Source: Nitrococcus mobilis
Lineage (GTDB): Bacteria; Pseudomonadota; Gammaproteobacteria; Nitrococcales; Nitrococcaceae
Assembly (NCBI GenBank): GCA_024102725.1
Contig: JAGFJL010000059.1
Location: forward strand, 79,870 to 143,869
Direction of reading: 5' to 3'
DNA length: 64,000 nt
Position 1 is the stretch's first letter. Each line of letters begins with the position of its first letter. The notes below the pieces were generated by a model. The model had not been told where the DNA came from. It saw only the letters and a list, made by a program, of their open reading frames with translations, and did not search any database. Position numbers and translations under genes: made by a program. Positions 31,935 to 42,504 of this stretch are shown here, piece by piece.

Positions 31935-32553
31935 GACGGCAATATTGCGTTTTGTTGTTGATCCTGCCGGTCTGCCTATCCAGCTAATAGCTAAATCACG
32001 CTCGGGTAGCCGATCCTTGATTCTAGAGTAAAACCTATAGCTTAGCTGCCTGCTCCCTGCAAGATAGCGGCATCATTTTCGTCCGATTGTCTCATCCCGG
32101 AGCGACTTTTCCCACAACAGCGCAAATCACCTATGCTGAGGGGGAAAGCGCTGCATGCCGCGCCCGCGCTGTCAATGCACGGCCGGCGGCCGGTCGCAAG
32201 GGACTCGCTGCGACATGCTGTGCTGTTGAAACATACGGCAACGGTGTTTAGACTGCTTTGACTCGGCAGCGAAGACGTTTTGTGTTCCCCTAAGAGATCG
32301 ACGCGCTCCGTACTCGAGTAGAGGAATGGAAACATTCTGGCCCGTTTGTTCGCCGAATTTTATGGGCCGTGGTATGACGCAACGGATCAAGCAAGGGTTC
32401 TGCATCACGTAGCTGCGACCATACTCCCCAAGCCTCGACGGACTCAGCCCCTCCCTGTAGGGCCTATGCAGAGGAATCGTACTGGCGGCGATTGCTAGCG
32501 ATTCTCTATGCCGACATCCAAATAGCAACAACCACTCAGAGGAGTACTAATCC
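31935..32553. other. 619-bp non-coding stretch upstream of sodB
   Basis: No frame here has family resemblance. Two overlapping minus-strand frames (97 and 119 codons) show no domains. The DNA is visibly richer in A/T than its surroundings. It must hold the divergent promoters for the diguanylate cyclase and sodB, but I cannot place boxes confidently. The only clear signal is the sodB ribosome-binding site AGAGGAG at about 32538-32544. Confidence 0.4.
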
Positions 32554-33141
32554 ATGAAGATCGAACTGCCCGAGCTGCCTTATGCGCTAAATGCCTTGGA
32601 GCCGTATATTTCCCGCGAGACCTTGGAATATCATCACGGCAAGCACCACAAAGCGTATGTAGATAAGACCAATCAGCTCATCGAAGGCACCGAGTACGCG
32701 AACATGGAACTCGAGGCCATTATCAAGAAAGCTACCGGCGGGCTCTTCAATCAGTCTGCCCAGGTTTGGAACCACACCTTTTACTGGAACAGCATGGCTC
32801 CCAACGCCGGCGGTAACCCCAAGGGACCCATCGCGGATGCGATTCAGGAGAGTTTCGGCTCGTTCGAGGAGTTGCGCAAACAGTTCAACGAGAAGACGGC
32901 CGCCAATTTCGGCTCCGGCTGGGGCTGGCTTGTCAAAAATAAGTCTGACAACAAACTCGCCATTGTCGAGACCGACGATGCGCAGACCGCGCTGACCGAT
33001 GAGAACGTCGTTCCCCTGATGACCTGCGATGTCTGGGAACACGCTTACTACATCGATTACCGCAATGCACGGCCTAAGTATCTAGAAGCTTTTTGGAATC
33101 TGGTCAACTGGGATTTCGTCAATCGAAACTTCGAAAAATAA
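32554..33141 (+). CDS. sodB: iron superoxide dismutase
   Basis: Cytoplasmic Fe-SOD, 195 aa. Metal ligands are H27, H74, D159 and H163 (EYHHGKHH, QVWNHTFYWN, CDVWEHAYYIDY). Gln70 in FNQSAQVWNH marks the Fe-type rather than the Mn-type. No signal peptide. AGAGGAG lies 9 nt before the ATG. A strong GC hairpin follows the stop. Confidence 0.97.
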   Translation: MKIELPELPYALNALEPYISRETLEYHHGKHHKAYVDKTNQLIEGTEYANMELEAIIKKATGGLFNQSAQVWNHTFYWNSMAPNAGGNPKGPIADAIQESFGSFEELRKQFNEKTAANFGSGWGWLVKNKSDNKLAIVETDDAQTALTDENVVPLMTCDVWEHAYYIDYRNARPKYLEAFWNLVNWDFVNRNFEK

Positions 33142-33153
33142 CGCTGGAAACCC

Positions 33154-33176
33154 CGCGGGCGCTTGCTGCGCCCGCG
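33154..33176 (+). terminator. GC-rich hairpin downstream of sodB
   Basis: A 9-bp perfect stem (CGCGGGCGC with GCGCCCGCG) and a TTGCT loop, starting 13 nt after the sodB stop. No T-run follows, so it may act as an mRNA 3'-stabiliser or pause rather than a classical terminator. Confidence 0.5.
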
Positions 33177-33188
33177 CCGACTATCCAG

Positions 33189-33194
33189 TATAAT
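33189..33194 (+). promoter_or_regulatory. candidate -10 box for argD-argF
   Basis: A perfect TATAAT between the sodB hairpin and the argD leader. The nearest TTGCTG is 20 bp upstream, too far for a standard promoter, so the -35 contact is doubtful or regulator-dependent. Transcription would begin near 33201. Confidence 0.35.
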
Positions 33195-33205
33195 CGAGAG
33201 AGCAG

Positions 33206-33234
33206 AAAGCAGCCGTGAGGCTGTTTTTTTATTT
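33206..33234 (+). terminator. intrinsic terminator or attenuator in front of argD
   Basis: CAGCC-GTGA-GGCTG hairpin followed by TTTTTTT-A-TTTT and preceded by an A-rich run. It is the best intrinsic terminator in the window. It lies 65 nt after sodB but also downstream of the TATAAT at 33189, so it could end sodB transcripts or attenuate argD-argF transcripts. Confidence 0.7.
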
Positions 33235-33264
33235 TACGGGTACCGCCTGACGAGGATGGACGGC

Positions 33265-34461
33265 ATGTTGGACGCGCTGATGCGGACCTATGCCCGGCTC
33301 CCGGTCGCCTTCGAACGCGGCGAGGGCGCTTGGCTGATAGACAACAAGGGCGAGCGTTATCTGGATGCGCTGAGCGGCATTGGGGTCTGCAACCTCGGAC
33401 ACGCGCACCCGGTGATTACCCAGGCCATAGCGGAACAGGCCCGAACCCTGCTGCACACCTCGAACCTCTATCGCATTCCGCTGCAAGAGCGGCTCGCTGA
33501 GAAGCTCTGCGAGCTCGCTGACATGGCTGCGGTTTTTTTTACCAACTCCGGCGCCGAGGCCAATGAAGCGGCACTCAAGCTCGCTCGTCTGTACGGCCGC
33601 AAGCGCAACATTGATATCCCCACCGTGATGGTGATGGATGGCGACTTTCACGGTCGCACCCTTGCCACTCTCAGCGCAACCGGTAATCGACGGGTGCAAG
33701 CCGGCTTCGATCCCCTAGTCGATGGCTTCGTGCGCGTTCCATACGACGATCTGGAGGCTGTCGAGCGCGCCGGTAACAACACCAATCGCATTGTCGCCGT
33801 CCTGGTGGAGCCGATCCAAGGCGAGGCGGGGGTGGTAGTGCCGGATAAGGGCTACCTCACCGAGCTGCGCCGCATCTGTGATGAGCGCGGCTGGCTGCTC
33901 ATGCTCGACGAGGTCCAGACGGGCCTGGGGCGGACCGGCGCCTGGTTCGCCCATCACCGGCTGGGAATCAAACCCGACGTGCTCACGCTCGCCAAAGCAC
34001 TGGGCAACGGTTACCCTATCGGCGCTTGCCTGGCGCGGGGCGAGGCCGCAGAGCTATTCGAGCCCGGCACACACGGGTCCACATTCGGCGGCAACCCGTT
34101 GGCTTGCCGGGTCGGCCTGGCGGTACTGCAAACTTTGCAGACCCAGCACCTGCTGCAACGGGCGAGTCGGCTCGGCGAGCGTATGCTTGCAGAACTTCAG
34201 GCGGAGTTGGCCGAGCGGCCCGGGGTACGGGCCGTACGCGGTCTTGGCCTGATGCAAGGCATTGCACTGGAGCGGCCTTGCACAGAGCTCGTTTACCAAG
34301 CGCTCGATCGAAAACTGCTGATCAATGTCACCGAACAAAGCGTGCTCCGCCTATTGCCGCCACTGATCCTCACAGACGAGGAGGCACAACGGATTACCCA
34401 CACCGTGATCGACCTCGTCACTTCCTTCCTCGCTAACAGCGGCACCACGTGCAGAGGATGA
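33265..34461 (+). CDS. argD: acetylornithine aminotransferase
   Basis: PLP enzyme of arginine synthesis (N-acetylglutamate semialdehyde to N-acetylornithine); class-III aminotransferase, also able to act on succinyl-diaminopimelate in some species. ATG 33265 (MLDALMRTYARLPVAF) has GAGG 9 nt upstream; ATG 33256 is an alternative. 398 aa. PLP motifs: FFTNSGAEANEAALKLAR, MLDEVQTGLGRTG and catalytic Lys in LTLAKALGNGYPIGA; FGGNPLACRVG is typical. argF starts 3 nt after its stop. Confidence 0.95.
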   Translation: MLDALMRTYARLPVAFERGEGAWLIDNKGERYLDALSGIGVCNLGHAHPVITQAIAEQARTLLHTSNLYRIPLQERLAEKLCELADMAAVFFTNSGAEANEAALKLARLYGRKRNIDIPTVMVMDGDFHGRTLATLSATGNRRVQAGFDPLVDGFVRVPYDDLEAVERAGNNTNRIVAVLVEPIQGEAGVVVPDKGYLTELRRICDERGWLLMLDEVQTGLGRTGAWFAHHRLGIKPDVLTLAKALGNGYPIGACLARGEAAELFEPGTHGSTFGGNPLACRVGLAVLQTLQTQHLLQRASRLGERMLAELQAELAERPGVRAVRGLGLMQGIALERPCTELVYQALDRKLLINVTEQSVLRLLPPLILTDEEAQRITHTVIDLVTSFLANSGTTCRG

Positions 34462-34464
34462 CTG

Positions 34465-35376
34465 ATGAATCCGCGTCACTTTCTGACCTTAACGGATTGC
34501 ACTGCCGAAGAGCTGCATGCGCTCATCCGCCGCGGCATAGAACTCAAACGCATGCGCCGCGACGGACTGGTCCATGAGCCGCTCAAGGGCCGCGTCCTCG
34601 CGATGATCTTCGAGAAAGCATCGACCCGCACCCGGGTATCGTTCGAAGCCGGAATGGTCCAGCTCGGCGGACATGCCATGTTCCTGTCTCCCCGCGATAC
34701 CCAACTCGGCCGTGGCGAGACCATCGAGGATACGGCGCGGGTGATTTCGAGCATGGTGGATGCGGTCATGATCCGCACCTTCGGGCATGAGGCCCTAACG
34801 CGCTTCGCCGAATACTCGCGAGTACCGGTCATCAATGGCCTCAGCGACGAGTTTCATCCCTGCCAACTGCTGGCCGACATGCAGACTTATTGGGAGCATC
34901 GGGACGACATCCGAGGACGGACCGTCGTCTGGGTGGGCGATGGCAACAACATGTGCCGTTCCTATGTCAATGCCGCCCGCTTGCTCGACTTTCAGTTGCG
35001 CGTATGTTGCCCACCCGGCTATGCCCCGGGCCCACAATGGCTCGCCGATCCACGCATCGAGCTCATTCCCGAACCCAGCGAAGCCCTGCGCGGAGCCCAT
35101 TTGGTGGTCACCGACGTCTGGGCCAGCCTGGGCCAAGAGCGCGAGCGCGAGCAGCACCCGCGTGATCTGGCGCCTTATCGGATCACGGATGGCTTGATGG
35201 AACTCGCCGATCCACAGGCGCTATTCATGCACTGCCTGCCGGCGCATCGCGGCGAAGAGGTCGAGGCAGAAGTCATCGACGGCGCCCAAAGCGTGGTATG
35301 GGACGAGGCGGAGAACCGACTCCATGCCCAAAAAGCATTGTTGGAATTTCTGCTGCTCAACGACGATCGCCAGTAG
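34465..35376 (+). CDS. argF: ornithine carbamoyltransferase
   Basis: Makes citrulline from ornithine and carbamoyl phosphate. 303 aa. Carbamoyl-phosphate site [24 protein letters not shown], ornithine-site [12 protein letters not shown] and the catalytic [11 protein letters not shown] are all intact. It forms a two-gene operon with argD. Its last 20 bases overlap the 3' end of the convergent phoU. Confidence 0.97.
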   Translation: MNPRHFLTLTDCTAEELHALIRRGIELKRMRRDGLVHEPLKGRVLAMIFEKASTRTRVSFEAGMVQLGGHAMFLSPRDTQLGRGETIEDTARVISSMVDAVMIRTFGHEALTRFAEYSRVPVINGLSDEFHPCQLLADMQTYWEHRDDIRGRTVVWVGDGNNMCRSYVNAARLLDFQLRVCCPPGYAPGPQWLADPRIELIPEPSEALRGAHLVVTDVWASLGQEREREQHPRDLAPYRITDGLMELADPQALFMHCLPAHRGEEVEAEVIDGAQSVVWDEAENRLHAQKALLEFLLLNDDRQ

Positions 35377-36079
35377 CCTCCGCCGCCATCTGCTCGAAGC
35401 TGGTATGGCGCACATCCTTGCCGCGGACGAAGTAGACCACGTACTCGCAAATATTGCGTGATCGATCGCCGATGCGCTCGAGTGAGCGCACCGACCAGAG
35501 GATATCCATGATCGGCGCCACGGATTTGGGGTTGTCCTCCATGTATTGCATCAGGTTCCGTACGATCGCCTCGTACTGCGCATCGGCTTTGATATCCTCT
35601 TGCGCCACCTTGACGGCCTGCTCGGTATCCATCCGGGCAAAGGCATCCAGCGCCCCGTGGAGCATCTTCTTCACCAATTCTCCGAGCGCCGCCACCCCTT
35701 CCATCGGGCTGCGACGACGATCCGCCTCCAGCAGATGCAACGCCATCCGACCGATACGCTCGGCCTCATCGCCGATTCGCTCCAAATCCGTAATCGTCTT
35801 GACCACAGCGATGACCAGGCGCAAATCGCTGGCAGCAGGTTGCCGGCGGGCCAGCACATGGGTGCATTCCTCGTCGAGGCGCACTTCGAAGGCATTGACC
35901 TTGTAGTCGCTGGTCACCACGAGTTCGCCGCGCTCACTGTCCCCTTCCACCAACGCTACCAGTGCATCGGCGAGCTGCTGCTCCACCAGCCCGCCCATGC
36001 GCATGACGTTGTCGAGAATCCCCCAAAGCTCTTCGTTGTACTGTTGCGAAATATGATGGGAGAAGCTCATTTTATCCAT
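35357..36079 (-). CDS. phoU: phosphate signalling protein PhoU
   Basis: 240 aa, two PhoU three-helix repeats carrying the metal-binding motif ([21 protein letters not shown] and [19 protein letters not shown]). It relays the phosphate state of PstSCAB to PhoR and restrains uptake. Last gene of pstS-pstC-pstA-pstB-phoU. Its stop lies inside the argF 3' end. Confidence 0.96.
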   Translation of the reverse strand: MDKMSFSHHISQQYNEELWGILDNVMRMGGLVEQQLADALVALVEGDSERGELVVTSDYKVNAFEVRLDEECTHVLARRQPAASDLRLVIAVVKTITDLERIGDEAERIGRMALHLLEADRRRSPMEGVAALGELVKKMLHGALDAFARMDTEQAVKVAQEDIKADAQYEAIVRNLMQYMEDNPKSVAPIMDILWSVRSLERIGDRSRNICEYVVYFVRGKDVRHTSFEQMAAEATGDRR

Positions 36080-36134
36080 AGCGTACTACCTCGGGCCCGT
36101 CCCTGCTCGGTGTGTATTGCGCGGCGGTACGAGA

Positions 36135-37040
<906 letters not shown>

Positions 37041-37053
37041 AGCCCAGCTCACT

Positions 37054-37887
37054 CTATTGGCGTGCTCTACCGAGAACGCGTGCGATGATATTCAGTATCA
37101 GAATCCCCACCGTGATCAACAGTGCGCCCGCCCACGCCAAATGTTGCCAATCCTCATAAGGGCTCATGGCGAACTGGAAGATCACTACCGGCAGATTGGC
37201 AAGGGCGCCGCCCATATCTAGGCTCCAGAACTGATTGTTGAGCGCCGTAAACAGCAATGGTGCCGTCTCGCCGCTTATGCGCGCCACTGCCAACAATACA
37301 CCGGTCAGTATACCGGCCCGTGACGCTCGATAGACGACGGCGAAGATCACTCGCCAGCGGGGCGCGCCCAGCGCTGCCGCCGCCTCTCGCAAACTTACGG
37401 GTACGAGACAGAGCATGTCTTCGGTCGTCCGCACGACGATCGGAATGACGATGAGAGCCAACGCCATGCCTCCCGCCCAGCCTGAGAAATGGCCCGTACG
37501 CAAGACGATCAGTTCATAGACGAACACGCCGATAACGATCGATGGTGCACTGAGCAGAATATCGTTCACGAACCGAACCACCGCAGCCAACCGGGTCTTG
37601 CGCCCGAATTCGGATAGATAGGTACCGGCCAGAATGCCGATCGGCGTCCCAATGACGATCCCACTGCCGGTGAGCAATAGGCTGCCGACGATGGCATTGG
37701 CGAGCCCCCCCGCATCGCCCGGCGGCGGCGTAGGTTGCGAAAATACGCTCGGATCGATCCAGGGTAGGCCTTGCGCTACTAGCGTCCAGAGTAGCCAGCC
37801 CAGCCAAAACAGGCCGAATGCGGTGGCGAGCATCGACAAAGCCAATCCCACGGCGTTCACGATACGGCGACGGACATACAAACTCAT
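37054..37887 (-). CDS. pstA: phosphate ABC transporter permease PstA
   Basis: 277 aa, six predicted helices and the permease EAA-type loop ([21 protein letters not shown]). It pairs with PstC as the channel. The start [20 protein letters not shown] has a typical short basic cytoplasmic N-terminus. It lies 12 bp after pstC. Confidence 0.95.
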   Translation of the reverse strand: MSLYVRRRIVNAVGLALSMLATAFGLFWLGWLLWTLVAQGLPWIDPSVFSQPTPPPGDAGGLANAIVGSLLLTGSGIVIGTPIGILAGTYLSEFGRKTRLAAVVRFVNDILLSAPSIVIGVFVYELIVLRTGHFSGWAGGMALALIVIPIVVRTTEDMLCLVPVSLREAAAALGAPRWRVIFAVVYRASRAGILTGVLLAVARISGETAPLLFTALNNQFWSLDMGGALANLPVVIFQFAMSPYEDWQHLAWAGALLITVGILILNIIARVLGRARQ

Positions 37888-37899
37888 AGGCTGCGCGCC

Positions 37900-38892
37900 T
37901 CAGGTACGCTCGCCTTCCCTCGCTGTCAGCCGCAGCAGCAGCAGCTTGGCGAGCGCAAGCACCAGGAAGGTGATAAAAAAGAGCACCAGCCCGAGCTCGA
38001 TCAGTGCGGCGGTGTAAAGCTCGCCCGTCGCTTCGGTGAATTCATTAGCGAGGGTTGAGGAAATCGTATTACCGGGCATGAACAATGAGCTATTGAACTG
38101 ATGCGCATTGCCGATCACGAAGGTCACCGCCATGGTCTCGCCCAACGCCCGACCTAAACCGAGCATGATACCGCCAGCCACGCCCACCTTGGTATAAGGC
38201 AGCACGACATAACGGAGCACCTCCCAAGTGGTGGCACCGAGCCCGTAAGCGGATTCTTTGAGCACGGCCGGAACCAGATCGAAGACATCGCGCATCACGG
38301 CCGTGACGAAAGGAATGACCATGATGGCCAGAATTATCCCAGCCGTGAACACACCAATCCCCAGCGGCGGGCCTGAGAATAGCGCGCCGATCAGCGGCAG
38401 GCGGCCAATGTGCTCGATTACCCAGGGTTGGAGGTATTCAGCGAACAGGGGTGCGAACACGAATAGGCCCCACATGCCGTAGATGATGCTCGGGATAGCC
38501 GCCAGCAGCTCAACTGCGGTGCCGATGGGGCGGCGCAGCCAACGTGGCGCGAGCTCGGTGATAAACACGGCGATACCGAAGCTGACCGGTACGGCGATAA
38601 TCATCGCGATCGCCGAGGTAACCAACGTGCCTACCATAGGCACCACGGCACCGTAAGTATCCGTCACCGGATTCCACTCGGCGCTCGTCAGAAAGCCAAA
38701 ACCAAACTTACGGATGGCAGGCCACGCACCGGCCAGAAGGGCCACGCTGATCGCCAATACGAGCGCCAGCACGACCCCGGCGAACAGCCTCGTGGTATAG
38801 GCAAACAATCGATCGGCCAGATAACCCCGGCGCAGTCTACGCTGCAGGGTTCGTTCGGCGACCGTCGCCGGTATGCTGGCAACCTGCTCCAT
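37900..38892 (-). CDS. pstC: phosphate ABC transporter permease PstC
   Basis: 330 aa from ATG 38892 ([17 protein letters not shown]); an earlier in-frame start at 38946 would run through the pstS terminator stem and is rejected. Six helices, ABC permease loop [22 protein letters not shown] and the PstC-type segment [17 protein letters not shown]. It follows pstS after a 125-bp gap containing a terminator-like hairpin. Confidence 0.94.
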   Translation of the reverse strand: MEQVASIPATVAERTLQRRLRRGYLADRLFAYTTRLFAGVVLALVLAISVALLAGAWPAIRKFGFGFLTSAEWNPVTDTYGAVVPMVGTLVTSAIAMIIAVPVSFGIAVFITELAPRWLRRPIGTAVELLAAIPSIIYGMWGLFVFAPLFAEYLQPWVIEHIGRLPLIGALFSGPPLGIGVFTAGIILAIMVIPFVTAVMRDVFDLVPAVLKESAYGLGATTWEVLRYVVLPYTKVGVAGGIMLGLGRALGETMAVTFVIGNAHQFNSSLFMPGNTISSTLANEFTEATGELYTAALIELGLVLFFITFLVLALAKLLLLRLTAREGERT

Positions 38893-38952
38893 AACGCACT
38901 CCGCGCATGGTGTATTAACTAAAGTACCGCCGCCGCGCTCTGGCACACAGCC

Positions 38953-38978
38953 AAAAGCCGCCTCGGTGGGCGGCTTTT
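38953..38978 (-). terminator. hairpin between pstS and pstC
   Basis: A 10-bp stem (AAAAGCCGCC/GGCGGCTTTT) with a 6-nt loop; the stem supplies a short U-run on either strand. Partial termination here would explain high pstS and lower pstCAB expression, a common arrangement for binding-protein operons. Confidence 0.65.
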
Positions 38979-39017
38979 GTGTACCAGCTTAGTTCAATCG
39001 GGTCAAACCGTACGCCT

Positions 39018-40094
39018 TTACTCAGCAGACTCGGTACGAGTCCACAGCGGCTGTTGATTCGGTCCTACAAGCCTTTCCTGCCAGGCATTTTCGACTTGAT
39101 CGACCACACTCTGCGGCAAGGGCACATAGTGCAGGTCCACCGCCATCTCGTCCCCATGCTCGAAGCACCAAGCAAAAAACTCGAGCGCCGTTCGACCCGC
39201 CGTGCGGTCGTTTTGGATCTTGTGCATCAGGATGAAACTCGCCCCACTGATCGGCCAGCTCTGTTGGCCGGGTTGATTGGTCAACACCAAATAGAAACCC
39301 GGCGCGTGAGCCCAATCGGCACCCGCTGCAGCGGCCTGGAAAGTCTCGATACTCGGTTTGGTAAAACCGCCCGCGCGGTTACGCAAGAGCACGTAGTTCA
39401 TCTGGTTTTGCAGCGCGTAGGCGAACTCGACGTAACCGATCCCACCCCTCAGCCGAGCTACATAGGAAGCCACGCCTTCATTGCCTTTACCGCCAACCCC
39501 AGTGGGCCAGCTGACGGCCTTGGCATTCCCTACTCGGCGTTGCCAACTCGAGCTGACTTTGCTCAGATAATTGGTAAAAACCCAGGTCGTACCTGAGCCA
39601 TCGGAGCGATGAACCACCGTGATCGGCAGCCCGGGTAAATCCAGCTCTGGATTGAGCTCCTGCAGCGCGGGGTCGTCCCAGCGCTTGATCCGGCCCAGGA
39701 AAATTCCAGCGAGCGTCTGCGGCGTCAGCTTCAGCGTGCCGGGCTTGACTCCCGGTAAATTGACCACCGGTACCACCCCGCCGATAATCATCGGGAATTG
39801 CACCAATCCTGCCGCATCAAGCTCCTGTTTGGTCAACGGCGCGTCCGAGGCACCGAAATCCACCGTTCCCGCCTTGATCTGTTTGATGCCGCCGCCCGAG
39901 CCAATGGACTGATAATTTACCCTCACCCCGGTCTCCCTATGATAAGCCGCGGCCCACTTACTGTAGATGGGGTAAGGAAAAGTCGCACCGGCCCCGTTGA
40001 TCTGCTTGCTCTTGCTCGCCGCGGCGGCGCTCGCCGAACCGGCAACAATCAGCACGGCAGCGACCATAAGTGCTCGCGTCAATTTTTTCCGCAT
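39018..40094 (-). CDS. pstS: periplasmic phosphate-binding protein PstS
   Basis: 358 aa from ATG 40094 (GGAGAGA 5 nt upstream). Signal peptide MRKKLTRALMVAAVLIVAG...ASAAAA. Phosphate-binding loops: NGAGATFPYPIYSKW, YQSIGSGGGIKQI, DFGASDAPL and HRSDGSGTTWVFTNYL. First structural gene of the pst operon, downstream of phoR. Confidence 0.96.
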   Translation of the reverse strand: MRKKLTRALMVAAVLIVAGSASAAAASKSKQINGAGATFPYPIYSKWAAAYHRETGVRVNYQSIGSGGGIKQIKAGTVDFGASDAPLTKQELDAAGLVQFPMIIGGVVPVVNLPGVKPGTLKLTPQTLAGIFLGRIKRWDDPALQELNPELDLPGLPITVVHRSDGSGTTWVFTNYLSKVSSSWQRRVGNAKAVSWPTGVGGKGNEGVASYVARLRGGIGYVEFAYALQNQMNYVLLRNRAGGFTKPSIETFQAAAAGADWAHAPGFYLVLTNQPGQQSWPISGASFILMHKIQNDRTAGRTALEFFAWCFEHGDEMAVDLHYVPLPQSVVDQVENAWQERLVGPNQQPLWTRTESAE

Positions 40095-40211
40095 TCTGAT
40101 CTCTCCAGGGGTTGGACTGGATGACAACCTCACCCTTGAAATTGCGGCGCCCGGCTCGGGGTTGCCGTATAAGCGACACAGTCGGGTAGGGGCCTAGCGT
40201 ACTGGAGCTGT

Positions 40212-40229
40212 GTTACACGTCCATGACGG
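40212..40229 (-). promoter_or_regulatory. candidate Pho box upstream of pstS
   Basis: On the minus strand CCGTCATGGACGTGTAAC resembles two 7-mers of CTGTCAT separated by about 4 bp (first half 6/7, second about 5/7). It is about 120 bp upstream of the pstS ATG. A TTATAC lies about 30 bp further downstream. By-eye match only. Confidence 0.3.
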
Positions 40230-40259
40230 CCACCACCACCGGTAACGGGATATCAGCTG

Positions 40260-41594
40260 CTACGGCCGGTTTGTCCCTGACGATGCGCTCGCAGCCAGCC
40301 CGCGCATACCCAGCTTGACGGGAAACAGACAATCGAAGGTACTGCCCTTATTCAACTGGCTGCGGATATCCAGCCGTGCATCATGACGGCTAAGCACGTG
40401 TTTGACGATGGCCAATCCAAGACCGGTGCCCGCGGTTGCACCACTGCGCCCACTGTCCACGCGATAGAAACGCTCGGTTAACCGCGGCAGATGGTGCGGC
40501 GGGATGCCGGAGCCGGTATCCACCACTTGCATGTGCACGGCGTCGTCATCGACAAACCAGCGGATGACGATCCGGCCGTCGGCTGGCGTGTATTTCACCG
40601 CATTCACCACCAGATTCGAAAAAGCGCTGCGCAACTCGGTTTGATCGCCACGCAATTGTAGATCTCTATCGATATCGAGCTCGATACGGTGTCGGCCGCC
40701 GCTCAATGCACTGGCTTCCACGGCGAGCACCTCCAGCATCGCCGCGACATCGACCGGCACCGCGGCCGATTTACGCTCATCGGTCTCCAGGCGGGAGAGC
40801 AGCAACAGGTCATCCACCAGCCGGCTCATCCGCCGACTCTGCTCCCGGATCAGCTCCAGCGATCGCTGAAAATCCTCCGGGTCGGCCTCGTCTTGCTCGG
40901 AGAGAGTTTCGGCCACCCCTTGAATCACGGTTAGCGGAGTACGCAACTCATGGGTGATATTGGCGACAAAATCGCGCCGCATTGTCTCCAACCGATGCAG
41001 GCGGGTTACGTCGCGGGCGAGCAGCAACTTGCGTTCCTGTCCATAAGGTACGATGCGGATCTCCAATACCAGATGCTCGTCGAGCGGTGAAGGAACCTTG
41101 ACCGAGCCATGCCAGTCGCCACGCGCCAAAAATTCGCTGAAGACCGGGTGGCGTAACAGATTAGCAATCCGCTGGCCTTGATCACGCGGCCACTCGAGCC
41201 CCAGGTAGCGCGCCGCCGTAGCGTTCCACCATTGCATCTCCCCCACCCCACGCAGCACCACGGTGGCATCGGGCATGGCATTGGCTGACTCCTTGAAGCG
41301 TCGCAGCAGCTCGGCAAGGCGTTGGCGGCGCTCCCGGTGGCGACGTTGCAATCGATAAAAATGCTCGTAAAGCGAGCCCCACAACCCTTCCGACTGTGGC
41401 GGCCGAAGCTGGCGCCCTCGCCGCAACCAACGCTCGAAGCGAATCAAGCTGCGGATCTGAACGCCCAGGAAAAGCACCAATGCAAGCAACAACGCCAGCG
41501 TAACACGGCCGCTGACCAGACCGATCAGAGCCGCAATCAGCAAGAGCAAAGCGAGCCGCATCGCCGCCGCGGGCCAAGGGTTACTCATCAGCAT
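40260..41594 (-). CDS. phoR: phosphate-regulon sensor histidine kinase PhoR
   Basis: 444 aa. Two N-terminal transmembrane helices (residues 12-45) with no large periplasmic domain, a PAS domain (about 95-200, including VLRGVGEMQWWNATAARYLGLEWP), HisKA with phospho-acceptor His in FVANITHELRTPLTVIQG, and HATPase motifs NLVVNAVKYTP, VDTGSGIP and GATAGTGLGLAIVKHVL. This architecture is PhoR. It is upstream of pstS on the same strand. phoB, which normally precedes phoR, is not in the window. Confidence 0.93.
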   Translation of the reverse strand: MLMSNPWPAAAMRLALLLLIAALIGLVSGRVTLALLLALVLFLGVQIRSLIRFERWLRRGRQLRPPQSEGLWGSLYEHFYRLQRRHRERRQRLAELLRRFKESANAMPDATVVLRGVGEMQWWNATAARYLGLEWPRDQGQRIANLLRHPVFSEFLARGDWHGSVKVPSPLDEHLVLEIRIVPYGQERKLLLARDVTRLHRLETMRRDFVANITHELRTPLTVIQGVAETLSEQDEADPEDFQRSLELIREQSRRMSRLVDDLLLLSRLETDERKSAAVPVDVAAMLEVLAVEASALSGGRHRIELDIDRDLQLRGDQTELRSAFSNLVVNAVKYTPADGRIVIRWFVDDDAVHMQVVDTGSGIPPHHLPRLTERFYRVDSGRSGATAGTGLGLAIVKHVLSRHDARLDIRSQLNKGSTFDCLFPVKLGMRGLAASASSGTNRP

Positions 41595-41870
41595 ACGAGA
41601 TTACGATTCTGCCACTGCGGACAGAGCCCGTTTAGCTCGTCCAAGTGGCTCTCAGCGCCTGAACTCCCCGTCGGAGCCATCGGGCCAGGGCAAAGAAACG
41701 ACCGCTAACCGGCAACTCGGGATTTGATTCGAAAAAACGCCCCTCGATACCCCTGCGCAGGATCAGTCCGCCCCGATCCCTGCCTACGATGGGAATAGCC
41801 TACGCCCCCTCACCGCCAGTAACCTAAGTCTACGACCAGCGCCGGCGAGCCAGCATGGCAGCAACTACCG
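41595..41870. other. 276-bp gap between pdxH and phoR
   Basis: No coding frame with family resemblance and no phoB remnant. I see no clear promoter boxes; it should contain the phoR promoter. Confidence 0.4.
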
Positions 41871-42455
41871 TTATGGCTGGATCTGCCCACAGCGCCACCC
41901 ACCCCCTTCGAGCCAGTAGCGATAACGCTCATGCAGCCGCCCGGGACGAGCACGCCAAAATTCAATCAGATCCGGCATCAGTCGATAACCCGTCCAGTAC
42001 GGTGGCCGAGGCACCGGCTGATCGGCATAGCGCGCCTCCAGTTCCTTGACCCGATTTTCAAGCCATGCCCGGCTCTCCAACGGCTCCGATTGCTGTGATG
42101 CCCATGCACCGAGCTGGCTGGCCCGCTCCCGCGTGACCCAGTAGCTATCCGCCTCTTGCGGAGCCACCAGTTGCACACTCCCTTCGATGAGAACCTGCTC
42201 CAGCAACGGCTGCCAGAACAAGCAGAGTGCGGCCCGCGGATTTTCGCTGAGCTGCCGGCCCTTACGGCTATGGGTGTTGGTATAAAACACCAACCCCGCC
42301 TCACTCACCTGCTTGAGAAGGACGGTGCGCGCAGTGGGTCGGCCCTGCCGATCGGCCGTCGCCAAGGTCATCGCCGCCGGCTCGGTCAAACTTGTATTCT
42401 GGGCGCGCTCGAACAGGCGCTGAAACCGCTCGATCGCCTCACGATAGAGTTCCAT
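41871..42455 (-). CDS. pdxH: pyridoxamine 5'-phosphate oxidase
   Basis: FMN enzyme giving pyridoxal 5'-phosphate. 194 aa from ATG 42455 (MELYREAIERFQ) with GCGGA upstream; a TTG four codons earlier is the alternative. FMN site RTVLLKQVSEAGLVFYTNTHSRKGRQLSENP, substrate region FWQPLLEQVLIEGSV, and the C-terminal signature RLHERYRYW. Slightly shorter than E. coli PdxH at the N-terminus. Confidence 0.95.
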   Translation of the reverse strand: MELYREAIERFQRLFERAQNTSLTEPAAMTLATADRQGRPTARTVLLKQVSEAGLVFYTNTHSRKGRQLSENPRAALCLFWQPLLEQVLIEGSVQLVAPQEADSYWVTRERASQLGAWASQQSEPLESRAWLENRVKELEARYADQPVPRPPYWTGYRLMPDLIEFWRARPGRLHERYRYWLEGGGWRCGQIQP

Positions 42456-42504
42456 GTAGATCCGCAACTACCAATGTGCGGCGTAGTGTAGCACTGGAGC
42501 GGCG

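Noticed and set aside
32042..32531. two minus-strand frames of 97 and 119 codons before sodB
   Set aside because: Overlap each other in different frames, no ribosome-binding site, no domain or membrane pattern.
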